Below, piece by piece: positions 33,619-42,894 of a DNA stretch of 64,000 bases (its first letter is position 1; each line of letters opens with the position of its first letter). The stretch is from Streptomyces sp. 840.1 (GTDB lineage Bacteria > Actinomycetota > Actinomycetes > Streptomycetales > Streptomycetaceae). A program made the position numbers and the translations under genes. The notes under the pieces were generated by a model, which saw only the letters and a program-made list of their open reading frames with translations, was not told where the DNA came from and did no database searches. Location of the stretch: NCBI RefSeq assembly GCF_003751445.1, contig NZ_RJUU01000002.1:620001-684000 (forward strand). Direction: 5' to 3'.

Positions 33619-36600
33619 GGCTCCACCGACTCGGCATCACCGCCTTCGGACCCTTCGGCGCCACTCAGGAGATCGACTTCGACGCACTCTCCTCGGCCGG
33701 GATCTTCCTGCTGCACGGACCGACCGGCGCCGGCAAGACCTCGATCCTGGACGCCGTCTGCTACGGCCTCTACGGCGCCGTGCCCGGCGCCCGGCAGAGC
33801 CCCGGCACCTCGCTGCGCAGCGACCACGCCCCGGCGGACCTGCCGACCGAGGTCCGGCTCGAACTCACCGTGGGCGGGCGCCGGCTGGAGATCACCCGGA
33901 GCCCCGCCCAGCCCCGCCCGAAGAAGAAGGGCGACGGCTACACCACGGAGAAGGCCCAGAGCCGGCTGCGCGAGTACCTCCCCGACGAGGGATGGCGGGC
34001 GCTGAGCCGCTCGAACCAGGAGATCGGCGAGGAGATCACCCAGCTCATCGGGATGAGCCGGGACCAGTTCTGCCAGGTGGTCCTCCTGCCGCAGGGCGAC
34101 TTCGCCCGCTTCCTGCGAGCCGACGCCGAAGCACGCGGGAAGCTGCTCGGCCGGCTCTTCGACACCCGCCGCTTCGCCGCCGTCGAGGAGCACCTCGCGG
34201 AGCTGCGCCGGGCCGCCGGGACGCAGGTCAGAGCCGGGGACGAACGGATCCTCGCCATTGCCCAGCGGATCGCCCAGGCGGCCGGGCCCGCCGCGGAGGA
34301 GCAGCCGCTGCCCGCCGTCCAGCCCGGCGAACCCGGGCTCGCCGACGCCGTACTGGAATGGGCCGCGACGGCGCGCGCCGGCGCCCGGGAACGGCTCGAC
34401 ATCGCCGCGTCGGCCCTGACCGCGGCCGAGCAGAGGCGGGCGGCCGCCCGGCAGGCCCTGGACGCTGAGCGCGAACTGGCCGGCCTCCAGCAGCGGTACG
34501 CGGAGACCCGGCGGCGCGCGGCCGCGGTGGAGGCCGGCCGGGACGAACACGATCAGGCACAGGAGCGGCTCAGGCGCGCCCGCAAGGCGGAGCTCGTCGC
34601 CCCCGCGCTGGAGCTCCGCGAGGAGGCGGAGCGGGCGCACCGTCGGATGGGCGCGGCCCGCGAGCGCTCCCGGGCCGGGCTGCCCGGCGGCCTGGCCGAC
34701 GCGGGCGCCGAGCAGCTCACCGCGCTCGAACGCCGGCTCCGCGAGGAGCTCGGCGCGCTGGACGCGGCCCGTCGCGCAGAGCGCCGCAGTGCCGAGATCG
34801 ACAGTGAACGGGCGGCGCTGGAGCGGCAGGCGAGGGCGGACGACGAACTGATCCGGGACGCCGAGAGCTGGCTGGCCGGCTGGGAGACCAGCCGGCACCG
34901 TCTGCACACCCGCATCGAGGCGGCCCAGGAAGCGGCGACCCGCGCCGAACTGCTGGCCGGCCGCCTGGACCCGGCCCGCAGGCGGCTGGCCGCGGCCCGC
35001 CGCCGGGACGCCCTGGCAGGGCAGACCTCGGACGCCGAGGAGCGCCTCGCCACCGCCCGGGAGCACGCCCTCACCACCGGGGAGACCTGGCTCCGCCTGC
35101 GCGAACGACGGCTGCGCGACATCGCGGCCGAGCTCGCCCGCGAACTGGTCGAGGGCGAGGCCTGCGCGGTCTGCGGTTCGGCCGACCATCCGGAGCCCGC
35201 CAGGACCGGCGACGGACACGTCGACCAGGCCACGGAGGACGCGGCGGAGGCCGCCCACCGGCGCGCCGAGCAGGCGCGTACCGAGGCGGAACGCGCGCTC
35301 GGAGCCGTACGCGAGGGGTATGCGGCGGCGCGCGCGGAGGCCGCGGACACCGCGGACGGGCAGGCCGCGGACGCGTCCGGCGGGGCCACCGGCGGCCCGG
35401 CCGGAACGTCCGAGCCCACGGTCGCAGCGCTCGCCGGCCTCGTGGACACCCTGACCCGGGAGCACGCCGAGGCCTACCGGACCGCGACCGGGACGCACGC
35501 GGCGCGCGAGGCACTCGCGGCCGCCGAACGCGAGCAGGAGCAGCGGGCCGGGAACCGTCAGCACGCCGAACGCCGGGCCGCGGCCCGCACCTCCCGGCGC
35601 GAGGGCCTCGACGCCGAACAGGCTTCCCTGGAAGAGGTGCTGGCCCAGGCGCGCGGCGGGTCGGGCAGCGTCACCGAGCACGCCGCCCTCCTGCAGCGCC
35701 GGGTCGGCCTGCTCGTCGACGCGGCCGCGGCGCTGCGTGCGGAGGAGGACGCGGCGGACCGGCTGAAAAATGCCGACGACCGGCTCGCGGACGCGGCGTT
35801 CCGGGCCGGTTTCGACACCCCGCAGGACGCTGCCGCGACCATGCTCCCCGACTCCGGGCAGCGGGCGCTGCAGCACCGGATCGACGGCTGGCAGGCCGAG
35901 GCCTCGGCGGTCACCGACCGGCTGGCCGAGGCGGACGCCCGCGCTGCGGCCGGCCGCCCCCCGGCCGACCCCGGCGGCGCGCAGTCGGTGTACGACACGG
36001 CCGAGCGGCTGCTGCGGGACGGGGCGGGCGCCCACACCGCGGCCCGGGAGCGCTGGAGCGAACTCGCCCGGCTGTCCCGGCGCGCGGCGGACGAGGCAAG
36101 GGCCCTGGGACCGGTGCGCGAGGAGTACGAGCGGATCGCACGGCTCGCCGGCCTCACCGCCGGCACCTCGGCAGACAACGAACGCAAGATGCGGCTGGAG
36201 TCCTACGTCCTGGCGGCCCGCCTCGAACAGGTCGCGGCGGCCGCCACCGCCCGGCTGCGGCGGATGTCGTCCGGCCGCTACACCCTGGTCCACTCCGACG
36301 CCCGCACCGGCGGCCGCCGGGCCGGGCTCGGGCTGCACGTCATCGACGCCTGGACCGGACGCGAGCGTGACACGGCCACGCTCTCCGGCGGCGAGACGTT
36401 CTTCGCCTCGCTCGCCCTGGCACTCGGCCTCGCCGACGTGGTCACCGACGAGGCCGGCGGCGTACGGCTGGACACCCTCTTCATCGACGAGGGCTTCGGC
36501 AGCCTGGACGACCAGACCCTCGACGAGGTGCTCGACGTGCTGGACTCGCTGCGGGAGCGGGACCGCAGCGTCGGAATCGTCAGCCATGTCGCGGATCTGC

Positions 36601-36689
36601 GCCGACGCATTCCGGCCCAGCTCGAGGTGGTGAAGGAACGCCACGGATCCGCCGTACGTCACCGGACGGCGGACGGAGTCAGCGGCTGA
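33615..36689 (+). CDS. sbcC: SbcC, ATPase subunit of SbcCD (Rad50-like)
   Basis: A 1024-residue SMC-like ATPase. The Walker A site GPTGAGKTS lies at about residue 36-44, the zinc hook CAVCGSADHPEP at about residue 518, with long Ala/Glu/Arg-rich coiled coils on each side, and the signature SGGETFF plus Walker B DTLFIDEGFGSLD at the C-terminus. With SbcD it processes double-strand breaks and cruciforms. The GTG at 33615 overlaps the SbcD stop. Its last 11 bases overlap the convergent Lrp-type gene. Confidence 0.97.
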   Translation: MRLHRLGITAFGPFGATQEIDFDALSSAGIFLLHGPTGAGKTSILDAVCYGLYGAVPGARQSPGTSLRSDHAPADLPTEVRLELTVGGRRLEITRSPAQPRPKKKGDGYTTEKAQSRLREYLPDEGWRALSRSNQEIGEEITQLIGMSRDQFCQVVLLPQGDFARFLRADAEARGKLLGRLFDTRRFAAVEEHLAELRRAAGTQVRAGDERILAIAQRIAQAAGPAAEEQPLPAVQPGEPGLADAVLEWAATARAGARERLDIAASALTAAEQRRAAARQALDAERELAGLQQRYAETRRRAAAVEAGRDEHDQAQERLRRARKAELVAPALELREEAERAHRRMGAARERSRAGLPGGLADAGAEQLTALERRLREELGALDAARRAERRSAEIDSERAALERQARADDELIRDAESWLAGWETSRHRLHTRIEAAQEAATRAELLAGRLDPARRRLAAARRRDALAGQTSDAEERLATAREHALTTGETWLRLRERRLRDIAAELARELVEGEACAVCGSADHPEPARTGDGHVDQATEDAAEAAHRRAEQARTEAERALGAVREGYAAARAEAADTADGQAADASGGATGGPAGTSEPTVAALAGLVDTLTREHAEAYRTATGTHAAREALAAAEREQEQRAGNRQHAERRAAARTSRREGLDAEQASLEEVLAQARGGSGSVTEHAALLQRRVGLLVDAAAALRAEEDAADRLKNADDRLADAAFRAGFDTPQDAAATMLPDSGQRALQHRIDGWQAEASAVTDRLAEADARAAAGRPPADPGGAQSVYDTAERLLRDGAGAHTAARERWSELARLSRRAADEARALGPVREEYERIARLAGLTAGTSADNERKMRLESYVLAARLEQVAAAATARLRRMSSGRYTLVHSDARTGGRRAGLGLHVIDAWTGRERDTATLSGGETFFASLALALGLADVVTDEAGGVRLDTLFIDEGFGSLDDQTLDEVLDVLDSLRERDRSVGIVSHVADLRRRIPAQLEVVKERHGSAVRHRTADGVSG

Positions 36690-37125
36690 CCGCCCGGCGC
36701 GGCAGCGGCGAGGAGTAGACGACGCTCGTGGTGACGGACCCCAGGGAACCGATCTTCCCCGACACCGTCTCCAGATGGCTCATGGAGCGCGCCGTCACCT
36801 TGAGCACGAAGCAGTCGTCGCCGGTCACGTGGTGGGCTTCCATGATCTCCGGTGTGGTGCCGAGCAGATCGTGGAACGGCTTGTAGTTGCCGTTCGGGTA
36901 GCGCAGCCGGACGAATGCGAGGATCGGCAGCCCGAGCCGCTCCGGATCGACCACCGCCGCGTACCCGCTGATGATTCCGGCCTCCTCCAGCCTGCGGACC
37001 CGCTCCGTCACGGCGCTCGACGACATCGCGACCGCCCGCGCGATGTCGGCGTAGGTGGCGCGGCCCTCACGCTGCAGGACATCGAGGATGCGCCAGTCGG
37101 TGTCGTCCGGGGAATAGTCGGTCAT
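36679..37125 (-). CDS. Lrp/AsnC family transcriptional regulator
   Basis: A 148-residue feast/famine regulator. The winged helix-turn-helix covers residues about 8-55 (DWRILDVLQREGRATYADIA and SSSAVTERVRRLEEAGII) and the RAM ligand-binding domain the rest (HHVTGDDCFVLKVTARSMSHL). Start at ATG 37125. It diverges from a rhodanese gene with 93 bp between, suggesting it regulates sulfur metabolism, but the effector is unknown. Confidence 0.92.
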   Translation of the reverse strand: MTDYSPDDTDWRILDVLQREGRATYADIARAVAMSSSAVTERVRRLEEAGIISGYAAVVDPERLGLPILAFVRLRYPNGNYKPFHDLLGTTPEIMEAHHVTGDDCFVLKVTARSMSHLETVSGKIGSLGSVTTSVVYSSPLPRRAVSR

Positions 37126-37218
37126 ACGCAGAGGGAACAGGGAAATGCCCGGCGGATCAAGTGCACTGCCGGGGATCTCATCTTCCGGCACGGCTCCGCC
37201 GGCCATAGATTTTCGACC

Positions 37219-37707
37219 ATGACCTCACAGCCCGTCACCACCGCCGACCACCCCGTGCTCCGGGTGCCGCCCGCCGATCCGGCCGTCGCCGCCGCCCACT
37301 TCGCGGCCGCGCTCGCCTTCCACGCCGACGCCTCCGACGTCGCCGCCGCACTGACGGCGGGCGCAGACCCCGGCTTCGTACTCCTCGACTCCCGTTCCGC
37401 CGAATCCTGGGACCAGGGGCACATCCCCGGCGCGGTGCACCTGCCGACGTCGCTCATCGCCGGGCAGGCGCACGGACTGCTCGACCCTGACGTGCCCGTG
37501 GTCACCTACTGCTGGGGGCCCGCCTGCAACGGCGCCGCCCGCGCGGCGCTCGTCCTCGCCGGACTCGGCTACCGGGTCAAGGAGATGCTCGGCGGCTTCG
37601 AGTACTGGGTGCGCGAGGGCTTCGCGTACGAGACCGTGCGGGGGCCGGAGCGGCGCGGCGCCGACCCGCTCACCGCACCCGTCGGCGCCGAGGCCTGCGG
37701 CTGCTGA
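37219..37707 (+). CDS. rhodanese-like domain protein
   Basis: A 162-residue single-domain sulfurtransferase-like protein. The active-site Cys is visible in TYCWGPACNGAARAALVLA near residue 100, and LLDSRSAESWDQGHIPGAVH is the classic first half. It may move sulfane sulfur. A -10-like TAGATT at 37206-37211 sits about 7 bases before the ATG, so the mRNA may be leaderless. It diverges from an Lrp-type regulator. Confidence 0.92.
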   Translation: MTSQPVTTADHPVLRVPPADPAVAAAHFAAALAFHADASDVAAALTAGADPGFVLLDSRSAESWDQGHIPGAVHLPTSLIAGQAHGLLDPDVPVVTYCWGPACNGAARAALVLAGLGYRVKEMLGGFEYWVREGFAYETVRGPERRGADPLTAPVGAEACGC

Positions 37708-37784
37708 CCGGTGGCCGCCGACCGGCCTTCTGACGGCGGCGGGCCGGGCCCGGGGACGCGCCCCCACCCGGCCCGCCGCTCCGC

Positions 37785-39470
37785 TCAGAGCTTGGACAGC
37801 TCGTCGACCAGGTCGTCCAGGCCCAGCGGCCCCTGCGAAAGGGCCGCCATGTGCCAGGACTTGAGGTCGAAGGCGTCCCCGTGCGCCGCGCGGGCGTTCT
37901 CCCGGCCCAGCAGCCAGGCGCGCTCACCCAGCTTGTAGCCGATGGCCTGCCCCGGCATCGAGAGGTAGCGGGTCAGCTCGCTCTCCACGAAGTCGGCGGG
38001 CCGGCCGCTGTGGTTGCCGAAGAACTCCTGGGCCAGCTCGGGCGTCCACCGCTCGCCGGGGTGGAACGGGGAGTCGGCCGGGATCTCCAGCTCCACGTGC
38101 ATGCCGATGTCCACGATCACCCGGCAGGCGCGCATCATCTGCGCGTCCAGGTAGCCGAGGCGCCGTTCGGCGTCCGGCAGGAAGCCCAGTTCGTCCATCA
38201 GCCGCTCCGCGTACAGCGCCCAGCCCTCGGCGTTGGCGCTGACGATGCCGATGGACGCCTGGTAGCGCGAGAGGCTCTCCGCGACGTGCGCCCACTGGGC
38301 GAGCTGGAGGTGGTGACCGGGCACGCCCTCGTGGTACCAGGTGGAGACGAGGTCGTACACCGGGAACCGGGTCTCGCCCATGGTCGGCAGCCAGGTACGG
38401 CCGGGACGCGAGAAGTCCTCGGACGGACCCGTGTAGTACGGCGCCGCTGCGCCGCCGGGCGGGGCGATCCGGGACTCCACCTTGCGGACCCGCTCGGCGA
38501 GTTCGAAGTGCGTGCCGTCCAGGGCTTCGATCGCCTCGTCCATCAGCCCCTGCAGCCAGGCCTGGACCTCGTCGACGCCCTCGATGTGCTTGCCGTGCAC
38601 GTCGAGATGGGCCAGCGCCTCCCAGGGGCCCGCGCCGGGCAGCACCTTCTCGGCCTCGGTGCGCATCTCCGCGAGCAGCCGGTGGTACTCGGACCAGCCG
38701 TACGCGTACGCCTCGTCGAGATCGAGGTCGGTGCCGTTGAAGTAGCGCGACCAGCGGGCGTACCGCTCACGGCCCACCACCTCGGGCGCCCCCTCGACGG
38801 CGGGCGCGTACACCTCGCGCATCCACTGCCGCAGCTCCTCCAGGGCCTGGGTGGCCTGCCGGGCGCCGTCGTCCAGACCCTCGCGCAGCGCGTCGGGACC
38901 GGCTGCGGCGAAGTCCTGGAAGAAGCCCGTCGTGCCGTCGCCGATCCACTCGTCGAGCTGGCCGATGAAGGTGGTGGTGGCGCGCGGGCTGCCGTAGAGC
39001 TTGCGCTCCAGACCGAGCGCGAGGGACTCGCGGTAGCCGGCCAGCGCGGCCGGAACGGCGCGGAGCCGGTCGACGACCGCCGCCCAGTCCTCGTCCGTCT
39101 CGGTGGGCGTCACGGTGAACACCTCGCGCACCGAGTGCGCGGGGGAGTGCAGGTTGGAGACGGCGCGCAGCGCCTCATCGGCCTCGTGCACGGCGAGTTC
39201 GGCGGTCAGCCGCTCGCGCAGGAGACGGCCGCAACGCCGTTCGGCGTCATCGGCCGCGCCGGGAAGCTGCTCGGCACGGTCGAGCCCGGCCAGCGTGGCG
39301 CGGGCCAGCCGGGCCAGTTCCTCCTGGCCGGCGGGGGAGAAGTCGGGAAGGCGGCGCGAGCTTTCCGCGACACCCAGGAAGGTGCCGGAAATCGGGTCGA
39401 GCCGGATGAACGCGTCGACGTAGGCGTCGGCGACCTGGCGGGGCAGCGCGCTGCTAGGAGTGTCTGACAT
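37785..39470 (-). CDS. DUF885 family protein (putative metallopeptidase-like)
   Basis: A 561-residue soluble protein with the DUF885 hallmark HEGVPGHH, a variant of the HExxH zinc motif, near residue 380. Relatives resemble M2-like peptidases. The N-terminus lacks a signal peptide, so it is cytosolic. The ATG at 39470 is the first codon of the family homology and an AGGAT stretch lies upstream; the frame remains open further upstream into the neighbouring gene only by chance. Confidence 0.87.
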   Translation of the reverse strand: MSDTPSSALPRQVADAYVDAFIRLDPISGTFLGVAESSRRLPDFSPAGQEELARLARATLAGLDRAEQLPGAADDAERRCGRLLRERLTAELAVHEADEALRAVSNLHSPAHSVREVFTVTPTETDEDWAAVVDRLRAVPAALAGYRESLALGLERKLYGSPRATTTFIGQLDEWIGDGTTGFFQDFAAAGPDALREGLDDGARQATQALEELRQWMREVYAPAVEGAPEVVGRERYARWSRYFNGTDLDLDEAYAYGWSEYHRLLAEMRTEAEKVLPGAGPWEALAHLDVHGKHIEGVDEVQAWLQGLMDEAIEALDGTHFELAERVRKVESRIAPPGGAAAPYYTGPSEDFSRPGRTWLPTMGETRFPVYDLVSTWYHEGVPGHHLQLAQWAHVAESLSRYQASIGIVSANAEGWALYAERLMDELGFLPDAERRLGYLDAQMMRACRVIVDIGMHVELEIPADSPFHPGERWTPELAQEFFGNHSGRPADFVESELTRYLSMPGQAIGYKLGERAWLLGRENARAAHGDAFDLKSWHMAALSQGPLGLDDLVDELSKL

Positions 39471-39508
39471 GTGGACATCCTCGTACGGAGAGGGGCTCCC
39501 CGTCACCA

Positions 39509-40027
39509 TCAACCGGGCTCGGAGACCTGACACGCAGCCGGCCGGGCGGAGGTTGCGGCGGGCGGCAGCAGCGGTCCGCACTCCCACTGCTGGAAGATCA
39601 GCCTGGTCTCGACCCGGGCCACTTCGCGGCGCGAGGTGAACTCGTCCAGCACCAGCCGTTGCAGATCGGCGGTATCGGTGACAGCCACGTGTACCAGATA
39701 GTCGTCCGGACCGGTCAGATGGAACAGAGCCCGGGACTCGGGCAGTGTCCTGATCCGTTCGACGAACGGGCCGATGAGCTCCCTGCGGTGCGGCCGGACC
39801 TGCACCGACAGCAGCGCCTCCAGGCCGCGTCCCATCCTGGCCGGGTCCAGCCGCAGCTGGTGGCCGAGGATGACGCCCGTGCGCCGCAGCCGCGTGACCC
39901 GGTCCAGACACGTCGACGGAGCGACCCCGACCTCGGCCGCGAGATCGCGGTAGGTGGTTCGGGCATCGTTCTGCAGCAGGCGCAGAATGTGCAGATCCAC
40001 CGTGTCCAGAGCGACAGAATCGGTCAT
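39509..40027 (-). CDS. Lrp/AsnC family regulator next to methionine gamma-lyase-like gene
   Basis: A 172-residue regulator with an N-terminal winged helix (VDLHILRLLQNDARTTYRDL, LAAEVGVAPSTCLDRVTRLR) and a RAM domain (LFHLTGPDDYLVHVAVTDT). Lrp-type MdeR controls methionine gamma-lyase in Pseudomonas putida, so this protein likely controls the divergent PLP enzyme, 59 bp away. TACGTT at 40039-40034 followed by 6 bases and ATG suggests a leaderless transcript. Confidence 0.92.
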   Translation of the reverse strand: MTDSVALDTVDLHILRLLQNDARTTYRDLAAEVGVAPSTCLDRVTRLRRTGVILGHQLRLDPARMGRGLEALLSVQVRPHRRELIGPFVERIRTLPESRALFHLTGPDDYLVHVAVTDTADLQRLVLDEFTSRREVARVETRLIFQQWECGPLLPPAATSARPAACQVSEPG

Positions 40028-40086
40028 CTGCCGAACGTAGCACGGCTCCTGGCGCCGATCACCCGGCAGCTGTTCAGAGTGGTGAC

Positions 40087-41343
40087 ATGGACACCGAAGC
40101 CTCGATGGCGCCCTCGACGACAACCCGGTCCAGGGCGCTGGCCACCGAAGCAGTGCACGCAGGACGCGACGACCTCGCGGCCCTCGGCCTGCACGCCCCG
40201 CCGATCGACCTGTCCACCACCTACCCCTCGTACGACTCCAGGGCGGAGGCCGGGCGGATCGACTCCTTCGCCGCCACCGGTGCCCGGCCCGACGGGCCGC
40301 CGGTCTACGCCCGGCTCGACAACCCGACCACCGCCCGGTTCGAGACGGCGCTGGCCCGGCTCGAAGGGACCGCGAGTGCCGTGGCGTTCGCCAGCGGCAT
40401 GGCGGCGCTCACCGCTGTCCTGCTGGCCCGCGCGAGCATGGGACTGCGCCATGTGGTGGCCGTCCGCCCGCTGTACGGCTGCAGCGACCATCTGCTCGGC
40501 GCCGGACTGCTCGGTACCGAGGTGACCTGGACCGACCCGGCGGGCATCGCCGACGCGATCCGCCCCGACACGGGCCTGGTGATGGTGGAGACGCCCGCCA
40601 ATCCGACGCTCAAAGAGGTGGATGTCCGGGCGGTCGCGCACTCCTGCGGCTCCGTACCGCTGCTCGTCGACAACACCTTCGCGACACCGGTTCTCCAGCG
40701 GCCCGTCGAGCACGGCGCGCGGATCGTGCTGCACAGCGCGACGAAGTACCTCGGCGGCCACGGGGATGTGATGGGCGGAGTCGTCGCCTGCGACGAGGAG
40801 TTCGCCGCCCGGCTGCGCCAAGTGCGCTTCGCCACCGGCGGCGTGCTGCATCCGATGGCCGGATACCTGCTGCTGCGCGGTCTGTCCACGCTGCCGGTAC
40901 GGGTACGGGCGGCGTCCGCGAGCGCCGCGGAACTCTCCCGCAGGCTGGCCGCCGACCCGCGGATCGCCCGCGTCCACTACCCGGAACTGGGCGGCGCGAT
41001 GGTGTCGTTCGAGGTCTTCGGGGACCCGCACCGGGTCATTGGCGCGGTACGGCTCATCACGCCCGCCGTCAGTCTCGGCAGCGTGGACAGCCTGATCCAG
41101 CATCCCGCCTCGATCAGCCACCGCATTGTGGATGAAGGAGACCGGCAGGCGGCGGGGGTCGGTGACCGGCTGCTGCGCATGTCGGTCGGCCTGGAGGACG
41201 TCGAGGACCTCTGGGCCGATCTCTGCCAGGCGCTGAGCGGCGGGGAGCCCGCCGTGCGTCAGGGCTTCAGTGACGTGCCTGCTCGTGCGGGGGCAGGGCG
41301 AGCGGGAGGGACCGTTCCGGAGTCGCGCTCAGCCGGGCGGTGA
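40087..41343 (+). CDS. trans-sulfuration family PLP enzyme (methionine gamma-lyase-like)
   Basis: A 418-residue Cys/Met metabolism PLP enzyme. The PLP Lys is in SATKYLGGHGD near residue 222. The residues YARLDNPTTARFE and AVAFASGMAALTAVLLA are the usual PLP-phosphate region. PLYGCS near residue 121 keeps the Cys that follows the conserved Tyr in methionine gamma-lyases (YGCT in the P. putida enzyme), favouring a methionine gamma-lyase over a cystathionine enzyme. Start is ATG 40087, possibly 40105. The last 77 bp overlap the convergent GNAT fusion gene. Confidence 0.85.
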   Translation: MDTEASMAPSTTTRSRALATEAVHAGRDDLAALGLHAPPIDLSTTYPSYDSRAEAGRIDSFAATGARPDGPPVYARLDNPTTARFETALARLEGTASAVAFASGMAALTAVLLARASMGLRHVVAVRPLYGCSDHLLGAGLLGTEVTWTDPAGIADAIRPDTGLVMVETPANPTLKEVDVRAVAHSCGSVPLLVDNTFATPVLQRPVEHGARIVLHSATKYLGGHGDVMGGVVACDEEFAARLRQVRFATGGVLHPMAGYLLLRGLSTLPVRVRAASASAAELSRRLAADPRIARVHYPELGGAMVSFEVFGDPHRVIGAVRLITPAVSLGSVDSLIQHPASISHRIVDEGDRQAAGVGDRLLRMSVGLEDVEDLWADLCQALSGGEPAVRQGFSDVPARAGAGRAGGTVPESRSAGR

Positions 41344-42751
41344 TCACCAGCGTGCCTTCCTCGATCTGGTAGTCGAGCGGCAGCGAGAGCGCGCGCATGG
41401 CGGCGACCATGCCGGTGTTGGACGCCTGGGTGACGGCGTAGACGCTCTCGCAGCCGGCCTCGACGGCCAGCGCCACCAGACGGGCCAGCAGCTCGGAGCC
41501 GATGCCCCGGCGCTGCCAGTCGTCCTCCACGAGCAGGGCGACCTCGGTCTCGTCGCCGTCCCAGAGCAGATGGCCGAGCGCGACCAGCCGGCCGGAGGCC
41601 GTCTGCACGGCGAGGGTGCGGCCGAAGCGCGGGCTCAGCAGGTGGTCGAGATAGCGGTCGGCGTCCCGGACCGGGCCGTGGTAGCGCAGCCGCAGAGTCT
41701 GCTCCGAGCAGCGGTCATGCATGGCGCGGGCCGCTTCGAGGTCGGCGTGGTCCGCCCGGCGCACGGTGATCGCGTTGCCCTCGGGCAGGGTGAGTACGTG
41801 CTCGCTGCGCGGGACGCGGGGGCCGAGCCGGGCGTCGAGCTCGACCAGGGCGCGGGCCCTGGCGAACTCCGTTGGCGTGAACGGGAGATAGGGCCGCTCG
41901 ACCGTGATGACGCCGCCCGAGGGGTCACGCAGCCGCATCACCGTCTCCTCCAGTACCCCTTCGACGGGCGCGGTCTCACCGGTGGCGCGTCCGGTGACCG
42001 AGACGGCGGGCAGCGAGTGGATGGTGCACCGGCCGAGCAGCTGTCGCAGGGCGAGCGGGAGTTCGGCGGCGTCCAGCGCGGTGCGGGTGGCGAGGCCGAG
42101 CACCCGGGTCGGGGCATCCACCAGGTCATGGGCGTCGGCGCGCTCGATCCAGGTGGAGCTGCCGCCGGCGGCGGAGATCGCCCGGGTCAGCCGGGACGCC
42201 GGAAGTGCGGCGGGGGCGCGCAGCAGGAACTCGTCGACGGTGCCCTGCGCCAAGGGGTGCGTCTGCAGGGTGAGGATGTCGATCCGGTGCTGGGCCAGCA
42301 CGTTGCAGAGCGCTGCCAGGCTGCCGGGGGCGTCCCGGACCGTGGTGCGCATCCGCCACAGGGCCGTCTCCCCTGAATCGGTGCCGGGTGCCGGGTGCGG
42401 CACGTGGCCGTGGGCCGGGGCCTGGCCCGGGTCCGGCGCGTGGGCCGGGCCGGGCGAGGCGACGGCTGTCCTCGGCTGCGGGGCGGCGGAGGCGTCGAGA
42501 GCCGGCGTCCCGTCGGACTCCGGCGGTGGCGCGTGGCTGTGCCGCCGTGCCCACCAGGTGTGGAACGCGGCAGTCGCGGTCAGCGCCAGGGCCGATGCGA
42601 TGAGCAGATACGGTCCGTCCGGCTGGTGTCCGATCAGGTTGGCGATCGCGTCGGCGACGGCGACCGCGGTGAACAGGGCGGCGAGTTCGATGAGATCCCG
42701 ACGCCAGTGGTGGGGGCGGCGGGCGCTCTTGGCGGATGTCACATCAGTCAT
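41267..42751 (-). CDS. membrane-ACT-GNAT fusion protein
   Basis: A 494-residue protein with an unusual domain order. Residues 20-70 contain two hydrophobic helices (LIELAALFTAVAVADAIANL and YLLIASALALTATAAFHTWW), followed by a Pro/Ala/His-rich linker. An ACT-like domain spans about 135-215 (TVRDAPGSLAALCNVLAQHR, then IDILTLQTHPLAQGT). The C-terminal GNAT domain begins near 325 and holds the acetyl-CoA loop DDWQRRGIGSELLARLVALA. It may sense an amino acid and acetylate a target at the membrane. Substrate unknown. Confidence 0.85.
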   Translation of the reverse strand: MTDVTSAKSARRPHHWRRDLIELAALFTAVAVADAIANLIGHQPDGPYLLIASALALTATAAFHTWWARRHSHAPPPESDGTPALDASAAPQPRTAVASPGPAHAPDPGQAPAHGHVPHPAPGTDSGETALWRMRTTVRDAPGSLAALCNVLAQHRIDILTLQTHPLAQGTVDEFLLRAPAALPASRLTRAISAAGGSSTWIERADAHDLVDAPTRVLGLATRTALDAAELPLALRQLLGRCTIHSLPAVSVTGRATGETAPVEGVLEETVMRLRDPSGGVITVERPYLPFTPTEFARARALVELDARLGPRVPRSEHVLTLPEGNAITVRRADHADLEAARAMHDRCSEQTLRLRYHGPVRDADRYLDHLLSPRFGRTLAVQTASGRLVALGHLLWDGDETEVALLVEDDWQRRGIGSELLARLVALAVEAGCESVYAVTQASNTGMVAAMRALSLPLDYQIEEGTLVITARLSATPERSLPLALPPHEQARH

Positions 42752-42894
42752 GGCTTCACTGTGACGGAGCGGTGTTGCCTGATCACGAACGCCTTGTGAC
42801 CGATGGGTTAAGTGTGGATCTAGTCACCTATCGTCGCTTTTTGGCCGCTTGGCCGCTTGGCCGGGGCGCGGCCGAGCCACGCCCCGGCCGGGGC

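Noticed and set aside
33456..36662. A reading frame of more than 1000 codons on the minus strand, opposite sbcC
   Set aside because: It is a mirror of the GC-rich codons of sbcC, with no family homology; sbcC itself has all diagnostic motifs.
37851..39467. A 538-codon plus-strand frame opposite the DUF885 gene
   Set aside because: Antisense of a gene with the HEGVPGHH hallmark; no independent evidence.
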